Source: Candidatus Latescibacterota bacterium
GTDB lineage: Bacteria > Latescibacterota > UBA2968
Reading direction: 5' to 3'
Assembly (NCBI GenBank): GCA_022821275.1
Contig: JAJEDY010000050.1
Coordinates: forward strand, 1 to 37,489
DNA length: 37,489 nucleotides
Within the stretch, counting starts at the first letter, position 1. Every line of letters begins with the position of its first letter. Position numbers and translations under genes: made by a program. The notes below the pieces were generated by a model. The model was given only the letters and a program-made list of their open reading frames with translations, made no database searches and was not told where the DNA came from. Of the stretch, positions 22,850-31,787 are shown piece after piece.

Positions 22850-24127
22850 CTACATCTCAATAATATCCTCCCGCCTTGGTCCCACGGAAATCCACTTCAC
22901 CGGAACCTCGAGCCACGCTTCGATATGCTCGACATAACGCTGTGCATTCGTCGGTAAATCCGAGAACTCGCGCACCGAAGAAATATCTGTTCTCCACCCC
23001 GGCAACTTTTCCAACACAGGTGTCGCCCGATCGAGCAGAGAGGGCACCGGAAAAATCTCCGTCTTCTCCCCATCGATCTCATAAGCTGTACAAACGGGAA
23101 TCTCATCCAAATAACCCAAAACATCGAGCAGCGACAACGCAACCGCAGTCGCCCCTTGCATGCGACACCCATAGCGCGTAGCAACAGCGTCAAACCAGCC
23201 CATCCTGCGGGGCCGTCCCGTCGTCGCACCGTATTCCCCTGCATCGCCGCCCCGCTCGCGAAGCTCCTCCGCCTCCTCGCCAAAAATCTCAGAAATAAAA
23301 GGACCCGCCCCCACGCAAGAGGAATACGCCTTTGCAACAGCGACAACCTGCGTAATCGAATACGGCGGAATACCCGCCCCAATCGACGCAAAACCCGCCA
23401 GAGTAGAAGAAGACGTGGGATAGGGATAAATACCGTGATCCGGATCGCGCAAAGCACCCAACTGCCCCTCCACGAGAATCTTCTTATTCTCCTTCAACGC
23501 ATTGTGAAGCAACAACGACGTATCGCAAACATAAGACTCAATCTGCTCTCCCGCCGCCATCAAATCCGGCACAATTTGCTCCAGAGACATAAGCGGCTTG
23601 TGATACAAATGCTCAAAAAGCACATTCTTCACCTCCAGCGCGCGCGCGACGCGATCCCGCAACCGGCCCTCATCGTACAAATCGGCAACCTGAACCCCCA
23701 CCTTCAAATACTTATCCGAATAAAACGGCGCAATACCCGACTTGGTCGAACCGTACTTTCGATCCCCCAACCGCTCCTCCTCATATTCATCCATGAGAAG
23801 ATGATAGGGAAGCAACACCTGCGCGCGCTCAGAAATACACAGATTTGGCTTCGGCACGCCGCGGGCAATCAGATCATCCACCTCCTCTATAAAAGCCGGA
23901 ATATTCAACGCAATCCCCGTACCGAGAATATTCGTCGTATGCGGATAAAACACGCCCGAAGGCAAAAGGTGAAGGGCAAATTTTCCATACTCATTAATAA
24001 TCGTATGCCCGGCATTATTCCCACCCTGAAACCGAATAACAAAATCGGAATCCCGAGCCAGAACATCCGTCATCTTGCCCTTGCCTTCATCACCCCAATT
24101 TGCGCCTACAATCGCTGAAACAGACAT
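22850..24127 (-). CDS. purA: Adenylosuccinate synthetase
   Basis: A 425-residue enzyme of normal length that joins IMP and aspartate with GTP in the first committed step to AMP. The GTP-binding glycine loop is GANWGDEGKGK with catalytic Asp13, and catalytic His41 follows in NNAGHTI. The GSTKSGIAP and TTGRPRRMGW segments (the latter binding IMP) are intact. AAGGAT lies upstream of the ATG. On the minus strand it follows serA across a 114-nt gap filled with repeat-like sequence and is closed by a strong terminator. Confidence 0.96.
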   Translation of the reverse strand: MSVSAIVGANWGDEGKGKMTDVLARDSDFVIRFQGGNNAGHTIINEYGKFALHLLPSGVFYPHTTNILGTGIALNIPAFIEEVDDLIARGVPKPNLCISERAQVLLPYHLLMDEYEEERLGDRKYGSTKSGIAPFYSDKYLKVGVQVADLYDEGRLRDRVARALEVKNVLFEHLYHKPLMSLEQIVPDLMAAGEQIESYVCDTSLLLHNALKENKKILVEGQLGALRDPDHGIYPYPTSSSTLAGFASIGAGIPPYSITQVVAVAKAYSSCVGAGPFISEIFGEEAEELRERGGDAGEYGATTGRPRRMGWFDAVATRYGCRMQGATAVALSLLDVLGYLDEIPVCTAYEIDGEKTEIFPVPSLLDRATPVLEKLPGWRTDISSVREFSDLPTNAQRYVEHIEAWLEVPVKWISVGPRREDIIEM

Positions 24128-24241
24128 TTTTTATCCTTTTTTAAGTAAGCTATCAGCGGTCAGCAAAAACTTCCTGGATCGCGGCTTTAAGCATGCCGCG
24201 ATGACGTGCCTTCTTCCTTTTTCCTTCACACTTCACACTTC
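24128..24241. repeat. Patchwork repeat modules between serA and purA
   Basis: The gap contains a TATCAGCGGTCAGC module and a perfect 8-bp hairpin (ATCGCGGC at 24178-24185 with 24195-24202) inside a TCCTGGATCGCGGC...GCCGCGATGACG unit. A CTTCACACTTCACACTTCTT tandem follows. These look like dispersed intergenic elements found in other environmental genomes, recognised by eye only. The hairpin could slow transcription from serA into purA. Confidence 0.45.
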
Positions 24242-25828
24242 TTATAGCTTCACCTGCTTAACCCAGTTCACAAACTCCTGAGACACGATATCTGCCAGCA
24301 CCTCATCCTGCACTGGCGTATCGATATTAAAAACCATGATCGCCTCGCCACCCTGGCTCCTGCGCCCCAGCGCCATATCGGAAATATTGATCCCATTCAC
24401 CGCAAACAAATTGCCCATATGCCCCACCACACCGGGCACATCTCGATTGCCCAAAACAATCATATCCCCCTCGAGCTTCGCCTTCACCTCAATATCATCT
24501 ATGCGAACCAAACGCAAATCCCGGCGTCCAAAAACCGTCGCCGAAATCGACGTTGTCTCTTCTGAAGTCTCGACATCTATCGTAATCAAATTGCTATAAT
24601 CCGCGTGACTGCTCTTGGATTCCTCAACCTGAATGCTGCGCGCCTTAGCCCACAAAGGCGCGTTGACCAGCGTCACTGGCTCCTCGGCCTGATATTCAAA
24701 AATACCCTTCAAAACCGCAGCCGTAAGCGGCGCCGTAGCGTATTCCTGAATCACACCCTGATATCGATTAATCACCCTGTGCAAATGCCCGCCCATAAGT
24801 TGTGCGTGCAGCGACCCCACCTTTTCCGCCAGCGACAAATAAGGACTGATCGCATCGAGATATTCCGGATCAATCGGCGGCAAATTGATACCACTTTGAA
24901 CGGGCTTACCCTGCAAGGCATCGCACATATCCACGGCAACCTGCCGCGCCACATTTTCCTGCGCCTCAAATGTCGAAGCCCCCAGATGCGGCGTAGAAAC
25001 CACCTCTAACCTTTTAATCAGCGGATGATCAACCGCAGGCGGCTCTTCGCCAAACACATCCAGTGCAGCCCCTGCGACCTTCCCCGCATCAATCGCCCTC
25101 TCAAGTGCCTCCTCATCCACAAGCTCGCCCCGGGCGCAGTTAATAATACGCACCCCATCTTTGCACCGTGCAAGCGCCGATTCAGAAATGAGATGATGGG
25201 TCTGATCCGTAAACGCCGCGTGCAACGTAATATAATCCGACCTAACAAAAATCTCATCGTAAGACGCCTGCTGTATATGCAACTGCCGCGCCAGATCATC
25301 CGACAAAAAAGGATCGGCGCCCAACAACGTCATACCAAACGCATGCGCGCGCCGCGCCACCTGCTGACCAACGCGCCCCACGCCAATAATACCCAACGTC
25401 TTGCCGTATAATTCAACACCCGTATATCTGCCGCGCTCCCACTCACCAGCTTTAAGCGAAGCCGTCGCCTGGGGGATATTGCGAGACAGCGCCATCATCA
25501 TAGCCATCGCGTACTCAGCGGCAGAAATCGTATTGCCGCCCGGCGCATTCATCACCACAATCCCCCGCTCAGTCGCGGCTTCCACATCGATATTATCCAC
25601 ACCAGCACCCGCCCGACCAATCGCGCGAAGATTCGCACCCGCATCAATCACCCGTTGCGTAACCTGCGTTGCACTGCGCACAATCAGCCCGGCATAATCG
25701 CCAATAATCTCGCACAGTGCATCTTCCGACAGCCCCGTATTCACATCGACTTCTATACCTGAAGAAGCAAAAACATCCTGCCAGCCATCGGCCAGTGAAT
25801 CGCCGATCAAAACCTTTTCCATTTTCAC
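24242..25828 (-). CDS. serA: D-3-phosphoglycerate dehydrogenase
   Basis: A 528-residue enzyme of the long (type I) form that oxidises 3-phosphoglycerate in serine synthesis. The NAD-binding loop is GIIGVGRVG (146-154). The catalytic set is Arg233 (NCARGELV), Glu262 (FGEEPP) and His281 (TPHLGAST). An intervening ASB domain (about 320-450) and a C-terminal ACT domain (about 455-528, with MGNLFAVNGINISDMALGR) follow; the latter usually mediates serine feedback. The start is GTG at 25828, directly after the upstream stop, with GAGAGG seven bases ahead. An ATG two codons later (25822) is the alternative. It lies in the run from engB. Confidence 0.95.
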   Translation of the reverse strand: MKMEKVLIGDSLADGWQDVFASSGIEVDVNTGLSEDALCEIIGDYAGLIVRSATQVTQRVIDAGANLRAIGRAGAGVDNIDVEAATERGIVVMNAPGGNTISAAEYAMAMMMALSRNIPQATASLKAGEWERGRYTGVELYGKTLGIIGVGRVGQQVARRAHAFGMTLLGADPFLSDDLARQLHIQQASYDEIFVRSDYITLHAAFTDQTHHLISESALARCKDGVRIINCARGELVDEEALERAIDAGKVAGAALDVFGEEPPAVDHPLIKRLEVVSTPHLGASTFEAQENVARQVAVDMCDALQGKPVQSGINLPPIDPEYLDAISPYLSLAEKVGSLHAQLMGGHLHRVINRYQGVIQEYATAPLTAAVLKGIFEYQAEEPVTLVNAPLWAKARSIQVEESKSSHADYSNLITIDVETSEETTSISATVFGRRDLRLVRIDDIEVKAKLEGDMIVLGNRDVPGVVGHMGNLFAVNGINISDMALGRRSQGGEAIMVFNIDTPVQDEVLADIVSQEFVNWVKQVKL

Positions 25829-26929
25829 TCAATGCCCTCTCGCATCCACGGCCCATGTCTCCACAAACATCCCGTTCTCATCAATCACGCACACCTCATC
25901 CCACAAATTCACGGTCGTACACACATGGCGCGGCACGAGATAAAATTGATCGCCCACACGCGGTCGCGGTGTACCCTCCGGCAATTGCAACAACTGGTGT
26001 TCCTCATTGCGCCGCACAAACACAATCTCGTCTGGCAACCCAATCATCCGAAAATGGGGCACAGGCGTATCGGGCGCAATCGACTTGCTGCCCGCATCCA
26101 ATGTAATAAGATTTTCGCGCGTCGTACTGATCACACTGGACAAAACCAGTGCTGCCCACTGAAAGGGACTCTCCAGCTTCTCGCCATAACTGGTATCCCA
26201 AAAAATCCACGTACCGGGCGACACCTCATCCACCCCATCCACCCGCTGCGTATGCTCAAAACCCGGCGATCCCGAAGCCACCACCTTCTCGACCTCAATA
26301 CCAGACTGCGCTATCAGACACCGGGTTTCAACAGCCCGCTCAATCGACTCAAATGCCGTTTTTTCACGCATATCCCCATCGAAATCACCCACGTGCCCAT
26401 CATACACATGCAAACCCACAAAATGCAAACCCGACGCTTGTGCAATCTGCTGCGCCAGAACCAGTGAAGGCGCGCCGGGCAATGCCCCCGTGCGATCCAT
26501 CCCCGTATTGACATCCACCATAACACCCAGGCTCACACCCGCCGATGTGCAGGCATCGGACAACGCCTGAATCGCGTCCCTATCATCCGCAATAACTTTC
26601 AAGTCGGTATCGGGATACAACCGCTTCAAATCCACCACGCGCCCAATATTTGCCCCCACGATATGATAAGAAATCAACACATCGGTCGCACCAATCGCAA
26701 CGAGCATCGCCGCCTCTTTGGGCGTTGCACACTTAAACTTATCAATCCCCTCATCCATCTCCATACGCGCAATCTGCGACATCTTATGCGTCTTAATATG
26801 CGGACGCAAACGCGCATACCCACCCATCATATCTCCAATCGCGCGAATATTCTGCGCCACCACATCCTTGTAAACCAGCAGCGCAGGCGTGGGAATCTCC
26901 TCTGCATTCTTTACCCGATAGTCAAACAT
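25829..26929 (-). CDS. D-threonine aldolase / D-serine dehydratase-like PLP enzyme
   Basis: A 366-residue fold-type III PLP enzyme with an alanine-racemase-like N-terminal barrel. PLP lysine is Lys46 in RPHIKTHK. The C-terminal metal site typical of D-threonine aldolase and eukaryotic-type D-serine dehydratase is present as His335 and Cys337 (RHVCTTVN). It would cleave D-threonine or related D-hydroxy-amino acids to glycine plus an aldehyde, or dehydrate D-serine. The start overlaps the engB stop by eight bases and the next gene, serA, begins immediately after its stop. A role in serine/glycine metabolism next to serA is therefore likely. Confidence 0.85.
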   Translation of the reverse strand: MFDYRVKNAEEIPTPALLVYKDVVAQNIRAIGDMMGGYARLRPHIKTHKMSQIARMEMDEGIDKFKCATPKEAAMLVAIGATDVLISYHIVGANIGRVVDLKRLYPDTDLKVIADDRDAIQALSDACTSAGVSLGVMVDVNTGMDRTGALPGAPSLVLAQQIAQASGLHFVGLHVYDGHVGDFDGDMREKTAFESIERAVETRCLIAQSGIEVEKVVASGSPGFEHTQRVDGVDEVSPGTWIFWDTSYGEKLESPFQWAALVLSSVISTTRENLITLDAGSKSIAPDTPVPHFRMIGLPDEIVFVRRNEEHQLLQLPEGTPRPRVGDQFYLVPRHVCTTVNLWDEVCVIDENGMFVETWAVDARGH

Positions 26930-27509
26930 TCAGCACCTCTCCAATCCATCGCCAAACCACATCCTTGCCGCGCCCCGTCGTAGCGGAAAACGGCACGAGG
27001 TCAAAATCGCCGTGCAAAGCGAGCATCCGGCGGGTTTGATCCAATCGACTTTTGAGTTTATGACCCGACAGCTTATCGGCCTTGGTGGCAACCACCACAA
27101 ATGGCTTTTCACCCTGCACCAGCCAATCGATCATCAGCAAATCATCCCGACTCGGATCGTGCCTCGCATCAATCAACTGAACAAAACCCCTGATTGAGGG
27201 CCGGTCCTGCACATACCCCTCAATCAACTGCCCCCAGGTCTCGCGCTCTTGCCGACTGCGCTTTGCATAGCCATAACCGGGCAAATCGACAAAATAATAC
27301 GCGTGATTTACGCAATAAAAGTTCAGCGTCCGCGTCTTGCCCGGCGTACTGCTGGTCTTCGCCAGATTTCTCCGATTGAACAACCGATTGAGCAACGACG
27401 ACTTACCCACATTGGAGCGCCCTGCAAATGCAATCTCGGCCATCCCATCGCGGGGCAACTGCCTCAAAAAACCAACACTCGTAACAAATTCAGCCGAATG
27501 GAATTGCAT
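26922..27509 (-). CDS. engB: Ribosome biogenesis GTPase EngB (YsxC/YihA)
   Basis: A 195-residue TRAFAC-class GTPase needed for late assembly of the large ribosomal subunit. Motifs are in order: G1 GRSNVGKS (30-37), G2 around TSSTPGKT (52-59), G3 DLPG (75-78), G4 TKAD (142-145) and G5 SATTG near residue 175. The length is normal for the family. There is no clear Shine-Dalgarno sequence before the ATG at 27509. The gene lies downstream of clpX, the same neighbourhood as in many bacteria, but is separated from it by a hairpin and repeat-like sequence. Confidence 0.95.
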   Translation of the reverse strand: MQFHSAEFVTSVGFLRQLPRDGMAEIAFAGRSNVGKSSLLNRLFNRRNLAKTSSTPGKTRTLNFYCVNHAYYFVDLPGYGYAKRSRQERETWGQLIEGYVQDRPSIRGFVQLIDARHDPSRDDLLMIDWLVQGEKPFVVVATKADKLSGHKLKSRLDQTRRMLALHGDFDLVPFSATTGRGKDVVWRWIGEVLNV

Positions 27510-27617
27510 GTTAGTAGCCAGTTATCAGTTCGCCCACCGAAAAGGCACGATACGCCTTTTATCTGTGTCCATCGGTGTTCATCTGTGGTTGCTTTTCGCT
27601 TCTTCCACACAAACGAA
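27510..27617. repeat. Patchwork repeat between clpX and engB
   Basis: The gap holds a CAGTTATCAGTTCG module and the tract ATCTGTGTCCATCGG followed by TGTTCATCTGTGGTT, which resembles a dispersed intergenic sequence seen in many unrelated genomes (recognised from memory only). The short reading frames across it are not credible genes. The clpX terminator hairpin lies just to the right. Confidence 0.45.
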
Positions 27618-27643
27618 AACCGGGGTCCAATTCGGCCCCGGTT
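27618..27643 (-). terminator. Probable terminator of clpX
   Basis: AACCGGGG (27618-27625) pairs perfectly with CCCCGGTT (27636-27643) across a 10-nt loop. On the minus strand the stem is followed by TTCGTTTG, a poor but present T tract, and it lies 28 nt after the clpX stop. It probably separates tig-clpP-clpX from engB, at least partly. Confidence 0.6.
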
Positions 27644-27670
27644 CCCCATCTGTGGGAAATATCTGTCTTT

Positions 27671-28918
27671 TTATGCGCGTTTTTGCGTGGACTCGAGAAC
27701 TTCGACACGCGGCTTGTTGCGGTTTTGAACCATATCGAGGGTAACAGTGATCTCGGTAACATCCTCATTGGAGGGTATATCGTACATCAAATCCGTCATA
27801 ACAGCTTCGAGAACCGACCGCAACCCGCGCGCACCTGTACCCTTTTCCTGCGTAATGCGAACAACCTCGCGCAGCGCGTCATCCTCAAAAGTCAGTTCAA
27901 CCCCATCGAGTTCGAACAACTTTTGATATTGCTTTGTAATTGCATTTTGCGGTTCCGTCAAAATCTGCAACAAAGCGGCCTCGTCCAGATCGCCCAACGC
28001 GCACATCACGGGCATTCGCCCAACGAGTTCTGGAATCAGACCGTACTTAATCAAATCTTCCGGCTCGGCATACTGGAAAACCTCACCGGTATTACGCTCA
28101 TCCAAATCATTCGAATCAGCCCCAAAACCAATGGTCTTCTTGCCAATGCGGGTGCTAATAACGCTATCCAAACCATCAAATGCACCACCACAGATAAACA
28201 GAATATTTTTGGTATTGAGCTGAATCAGGGGTTGTTCGGGATGCTTGCGCCCCCCCTTGGGCGGAATACTCGCCACCGTACCTTCCAGAATCTTCAACAA
28301 AGCCTGCTGAACACCTTCGCCAGACACATCGCGCGTAATAGATGGATTGGCTGATTTTCGAGAAATTTTATCGACCTCGTCCAAATACAAAATACCCATC
28401 TCTGCCTGCGCCACATCGTAATCCGCCGCCTGAAGCAGGCGCACCAGAATATTCTCAACATCTTCGCCAACATACCCCGCCTCGGTCAAAATAGTGGCAT
28501 CGGCAATCGAAAATGGAACCTGTAAAATGCGCGCCAGCGTTTGAGCCAAAAGCGTCTTGCCAGTACCCGTGGGTCCCATAAGCAAAATATTGCTCTTATC
28601 GAGTTCGACATCATCCGCAGACTGATTGGACCGAATGCGCTTGTAGTGATTATACACCGCAACCGAAAGAACGCGCTTGGCGCGCTCTTGACCAATCACA
28701 TAATCGTCGAGACGCGTCTTAATTTCCTGCGGCTTGGGCAACCCTTTGTGAAGTGTCACCGGCTTTTTGAGATCGTCCTCTCGCAAAACCTCATTGCAGA
28801 GCTTGATACACTCGCTACAAATATTCACGCTGGGACCGGTAACGATCTTATCGACCTGATCGGCACTCTTGCCACAAAAAGAGCAGCGAATTTCTGTTCT
28901 GGAAGTTCGTCTTTTCAT
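27671..28918 (-). CDS. clpX: ATP-dependent Clp protease ATP-binding subunit ClpX
   Basis: A 415-residue AAA+ unfoldase that feeds substrates into ClpP. The N-terminal zinc-binding domain has Cys12, Cys15, Cys34 and Cys37. Walker A is GPTGTGKT (115-122) and Walker B is ILYLDEVDK (about 176-183). The pore-loop region contains GYVGEDVEN (149-157), and the ClpP-docking IGF loop is present as TIGFGADS. Length and order are canonical. It lies 14 nt downstream of clpP in the tig-clpP-clpX operon. Confidence 0.97.
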   Translation of the reverse strand: MKRRTSRTEIRCSFCGKSADQVDKIVTGPSVNICSECIKLCNEVLREDDLKKPVTLHKGLPKPQEIKTRLDDYVIGQERAKRVLSVAVYNHYKRIRSNQSADDVELDKSNILLMGPTGTGKTLLAQTLARILQVPFSIADATILTEAGYVGEDVENILVRLLQAADYDVAQAEMGILYLDEVDKISRKSANPSITRDVSGEGVQQALLKILEGTVASIPPKGGRKHPEQPLIQLNTKNILFICGGAFDGLDSVISTRIGKKTIGFGADSNDLDERNTGEVFQYAEPEDLIKYGLIPELVGRMPVMCALGDLDEAALLQILTEPQNAITKQYQKLFELDGVELTFEDDALREVVRITQEKGTGARGLRSVLEAVMTDLMYDIPSNEDVTEITVTLDMVQNRNKPRVEVLESTQKRA

Positions 28919-28932
28919 AACGCCCTACTTCC

Positions 28933-29550
28933 TCATAACAAGGCTTCGTCGATATCGGGGTTGGGATCCTGGTCGGGAATGAGTACTTCGTCAATCAGAC
29001 CATATTCCCGTGCCTCATCAGCCGACATAAAGAAATCGCGGTCTGCATCCCTTTCTATGCGCTCAATAGGCTGACCTGTACAATCGGATAAAATGGCATT
29101 CAAACGGTCGCGATATTGCAAAATCTCTTCGGCATGGCGTTCGATATCCGAAGCCTGACCGCCTGCACCGCCAATGGGTTGATGCAGCAAAATGCGCGAA
29201 TTGGGCAATGCGCGGCGCTGCCCCTTCGTGCCCCCTGCAAGAAGCACGGCACCCAGTGAAAAAGCCTGTCCCACACAAACCGTTTCAACTTCGTTGGACA
29301 CGTACTGCATCGTATCGTAAATAGCCAGGCCCGCCGTAATACTACCACCGGGAGAATTGATATACAGCCGAATCGGTTTCTCGGGCGTCTCAGACGTACA
29401 AAACAACATCTGAGCAATCACCAGATTGGCAATCGTATCGTTGATCGGCGTCCCAATAAAAATAATATTATCGCGCAACAGCCGCGAAAAAATGTCATAG
29501 GCGCGCTCACCACGCCCTGTTTGTTCAAGAACTGTAGGAACCAGAGCCAT
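28933..29550 (-). CDS. clpP: ATP-dependent Clp protease proteolytic subunit ClpP
   Basis: A 205-residue serine protease that forms the two-ring chamber used by ClpX. Catalytic Ser98 (GQAFSLGA), His123 (LLHQP) and Asp172 (DADRD) are all in the expected positions. The frame is open to a TTG at 29562, but I take the ATG at 29550. The family-typical N-terminus ([20 protein letters not shown]) begins there, and the extra four codons add nothing conserved. In place of the common GQAASMGA, the sequence around the active serine has Phe and Leu. The gene is 31 nt downstream of tig. Confidence 0.96.
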   Translation of the reverse strand: MALVPTVLEQTGRGERAYDIFSRLLRDNIIFIGTPINDTIANLVIAQMLFCTSETPEKPIRLYINSPGGSITAGLAIYDTMQYVSNEVETVCVGQAFSLGAVLLAGGTKGQRRALPNSRILLHQPIGGAGGQASDIERHAEEILQYRDRLNAILSDCTGQPIERIERDADRDFFMSADEAREYGLIDEVLIPDQDPNPDIDEALL

Positions 29551-29581
29551 ATTTAATTTCAAATCCCATGTTTAAATGTAA

Positions 29582-30940
29582 CTACCCACCATCGGATTCA
29601 ACTTCCTCAACATCTTCGACATCTGCGTTATCGATGAGAAAATCAAACGTCTTCTGCGTCTTAATATCCGACTCAATCTGATCGAGCTGTTCGGTTCGGC
29701 CCAAAATCTGACGCAGACGCGGTCCCTCGATATTATGCCGTTGCGACATCTCCTCGAGATGTTCGTCCAGATCCTCATCCGTCACCTCGATCTTTTCCTG
29801 GTCGGCAACAGCATCCAGCAACAAAAAGCGTTTGACACCGCGCTCGGCTTGATCGCGCCCGCTTTCGCGAATCGCATCCTCGTCAATATCATGGCCGTGA
29901 CCAGCGTGCTCTCGCTTATACGACTCGACCATCCCATTGAGATAATTCTCGACCATACTATCGGGAACCTCAAAAGGATTCCCCTCAATCAGCGCATCGA
30001 TCAAATTCTCCTCAACGCGCTGGCGAATCATCTGATCGTACTGCGTCTGCATCTCATCGCGAATTTGCGTCTTGAGATCGTCCAAAGACGCCACGCCGCC
30101 GACATCCTGAGCCAAATCATCATCCAACTCGGGCAACTCGCGCTCGCGTATTTCTTTCGCCATCACGCGAAACATCACGGTCTCTTCTTTCGGTTCTTCG
30201 TCGTGATCTCCGTGATCTTCATGATCGTGATCCTCGTCGTCGTGATCGCAATCCTCGTGATCATGCTCATCCTGAACGGGCCGCGTAATCGTAACCTCAC
30301 GGGACTCACCGGCCGAAATACCCATCAATTGTTTTGCCAATTCAGTCGGCTTGTCGTCTTCCGTCTTAAACAACCGAATCGATTGATCTTCCGACCTGTG
30401 ATCGGCCACGGGACTGCCGTCCTCATCGAGCTCTTCGACATCGGCAAAAACCACGTCGTCCAGATCGGCAGCGCGTTCGACGACTTGCTCGGTCGCACTC
30501 TCCTCTTGCATATAACGCAGCCGACTTTCAACATGCTCATCTTCAACCGCAAACACGGGCCGCGTCACCTTCAACTCCTTATAGGTCTCCACGGTTATCT
30601 CTGGACGGACATCGACAGAAGCCTTGAACACCAGAGGCTGTCCCTCTTCAAAACTGATATCGTCAATACTCGCCTGGGAAACGGGTTGAATACCTTCGGC
30701 TTCGCTCGCCTCCCGGTAAAACTCCTCGACCATCTCCTGGACAACCTCGCCCTGGATGGCCGGCCCAAATTGCCGTTTGACAACACTCAGGGGAATTTTA
30801 CCCTTGCGAAAACCCGGCAAATTAAGGGTCTTGCTGTATTTCCTGTAAGCGTCATTGAGACGCTTATCCACATCTGCGGCCGGGGCCTCAATCTCCAATG
30901 TTCGACGCCACGTCCCCGACTCGGTCACCTGCACATTCAT
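29582..30940 (-). CDS. tig: Trigger factor with His/Asp-rich insert
   Basis: A 452-residue ribosome-associated chaperone. The ribosome-binding loop GFRKGKIP (43-50) is intact. A PPIase-like domain lies at about 160-260, and the C-terminal arm region follows with ERELPELDDDLAQDVG and a long charged helix. Within the PPIase-like domain residues 224-249 contain seven His, one Cys and seventeen Asp/Glu, an insert I do not expect in trigger factor. It recalls the metal-binding tail of SlyD. The ATG has no close Shine-Dalgarno sequence (AAAGGA lies further upstream). A good promoter lies about 60-85 bases ahead, and clpP and clpX follow in the operon. Confidence 0.95.
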   Translation of the reverse strand: MNVQVTESGTWRRTLEIEAPAADVDKRLNDAYRKYSKTLNLPGFRKGKIPLSVVKRQFGPAIQGEVVQEMVEEFYREASEAEGIQPVSQASIDDISFEEGQPLVFKASVDVRPEITVETYKELKVTRPVFAVEDEHVESRLRYMQEESATEQVVERAADLDDVVFADVEELDEDGSPVADHRSEDQSIRLFKTEDDKPTELAKQLMGISAGESREVTITRPVQDEHDHEDCDHDDEDHDHEDHGDHDEEPKEETVMFRVMAKEIRERELPELDDDLAQDVGGVASLDDLKTQIRDEMQTQYDQMIRQRVEENLIDALIEGNPFEVPDSMVENYLNGMVESYKREHAGHGHDIDEDAIRESGRDQAERGVKRFLLLDAVADQEKIEVTDEDLDEHLEEMSQRHNIEGPRLRQILGRTEQLDQIESDIKTQKTFDFLIDNADVEDVEEVESDGG

Positions 30941-30985
30941 CGCGTTGGATAATCCTTTCTTTGTAATCCCTCACTCACTAACTGG

Positions 30986-31035
30986 CCCAACGTGCAATAA
31001 TAAACAAATGAAATCGCTTTGTCAATGGCGTTGGG
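30986..31035 (-). promoter_or_regulatory. Promoter of the tig-clpP-clpX operon with flanking inverted repeat
   Basis: On the minus strand a perfect TTGACA (complement of 31020-31025) is spaced 17 bases from TATTAT (complement of 30997-31002). Transcription would start near 30990, about 50 nt before the tig ATG. The promoter lies between CCCAACG (30986-30992) and its exact inverse CGTTGGG (31029-31035), a possible operator or looping site. It is not the CIRCE sequence. Confidence 0.7.
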
Positions 31036-31049
31036 ATGATGTTAGCCTA

Positions 31050-31775
31050 TCACCTCCCCATACCCAACACCTTCAAATACGCCTTCACCGTATTCTCCAA
31101 CCCCATAAAAACAGTATCGGCGATCAGCGCGTGGCCAATAGACACCTCGAGAATCCCGGGAATCGTCACAAACTCCCCCAAATTATCGAGATTGAGATCG
31201 TGCCCCGCATTAACCCCCAGCCCGGCATCTTGTGCAGCGCGAGCCGAATCCGCGTACTGTCGAAAAACAGGCCCCACATCGCCCTTGTCAAACGCAGAAG
31301 CATAAGACTCCGTATAAAGTTCAACGCGATCCGCACCCAGAGCCTCTGCCAAAGCCATATCTTCCGGCACCGGATCCATAAACAGAGAAACCCGAATCCC
31401 CAGACCTTTCAACTCCGCAATAATCGGCTCAAGCCGCTCGCCATCCCGCCTCAAATCCCAACCGTGATCGGACGTACTCTGATCGGGTTCATCGGGCACC
31501 AGCGTACACTGGTCGGGCACCACATCCCGCACCATATCCATAAACTCTGGAAAGGGATTGCCTTCAATATTGTACTCCACCCCCGAAATCATTTCTTTCA
31601 ACTCATAAACATCCGTCCTGCGAATATGCCGCTCATCGGGCCGGGGATGCACCGTAATCCCGTGCGCCCCCGCATCAATACACACCTGCGCCGCCCTTGT
31701 CACACTGGGAAACGCAAGTGGCCTACTATTCCGCAACAGCGCCACCCGATTCAAATTCACACTGAGTTTGGTCAT
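31050..31775 (-). CDS. pdxJ: Pyridoxine 5'-phosphate synthase
   Basis: A 241-residue TIM-barrel enzyme that condenses 1-deoxyxylulose 5-phosphate with 3-amino-2-oxopropyl phosphate in the DXP-dependent route to vitamin B6. Family marks are KLSVNLNRVALLRNSR at the start, GITVHPRPDERHI (about 40-52), the NIEGNPF segment, VSLFMDP and the final LEVSIGHALI. The first of two ATGs (31781) touches GGAGG directly. The second, at 31775, has GGAGG six bases upstream and matches the family N-terminus, so I use it. The stop codon of pdxH lies just ahead of that ribosome-binding site, so the two are one operon. Confidence 0.95.
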   Translation of the reverse strand: MTKLSVNLNRVALLRNSRPLAFPSVTRAAQVCIDAGAHGITVHPRPDERHIRRTDVYELKEMISGVEYNIEGNPFPEFMDMVRDVVPDQCTLVPDEPDQSTSDHGWDLRRDGERLEPIIAELKGLGIRVSLFMDPVPEDMALAEALGADRVELYTESYASAFDKGDVGPVFRQYADSARAAQDAGLGVNAGHDLNLDNLGEFVTIPGILEVSIGHALIADTVFMGLENTVKAYLKVLGMGR

Positions 31776-31787
31776 TCCCATCCTCCT

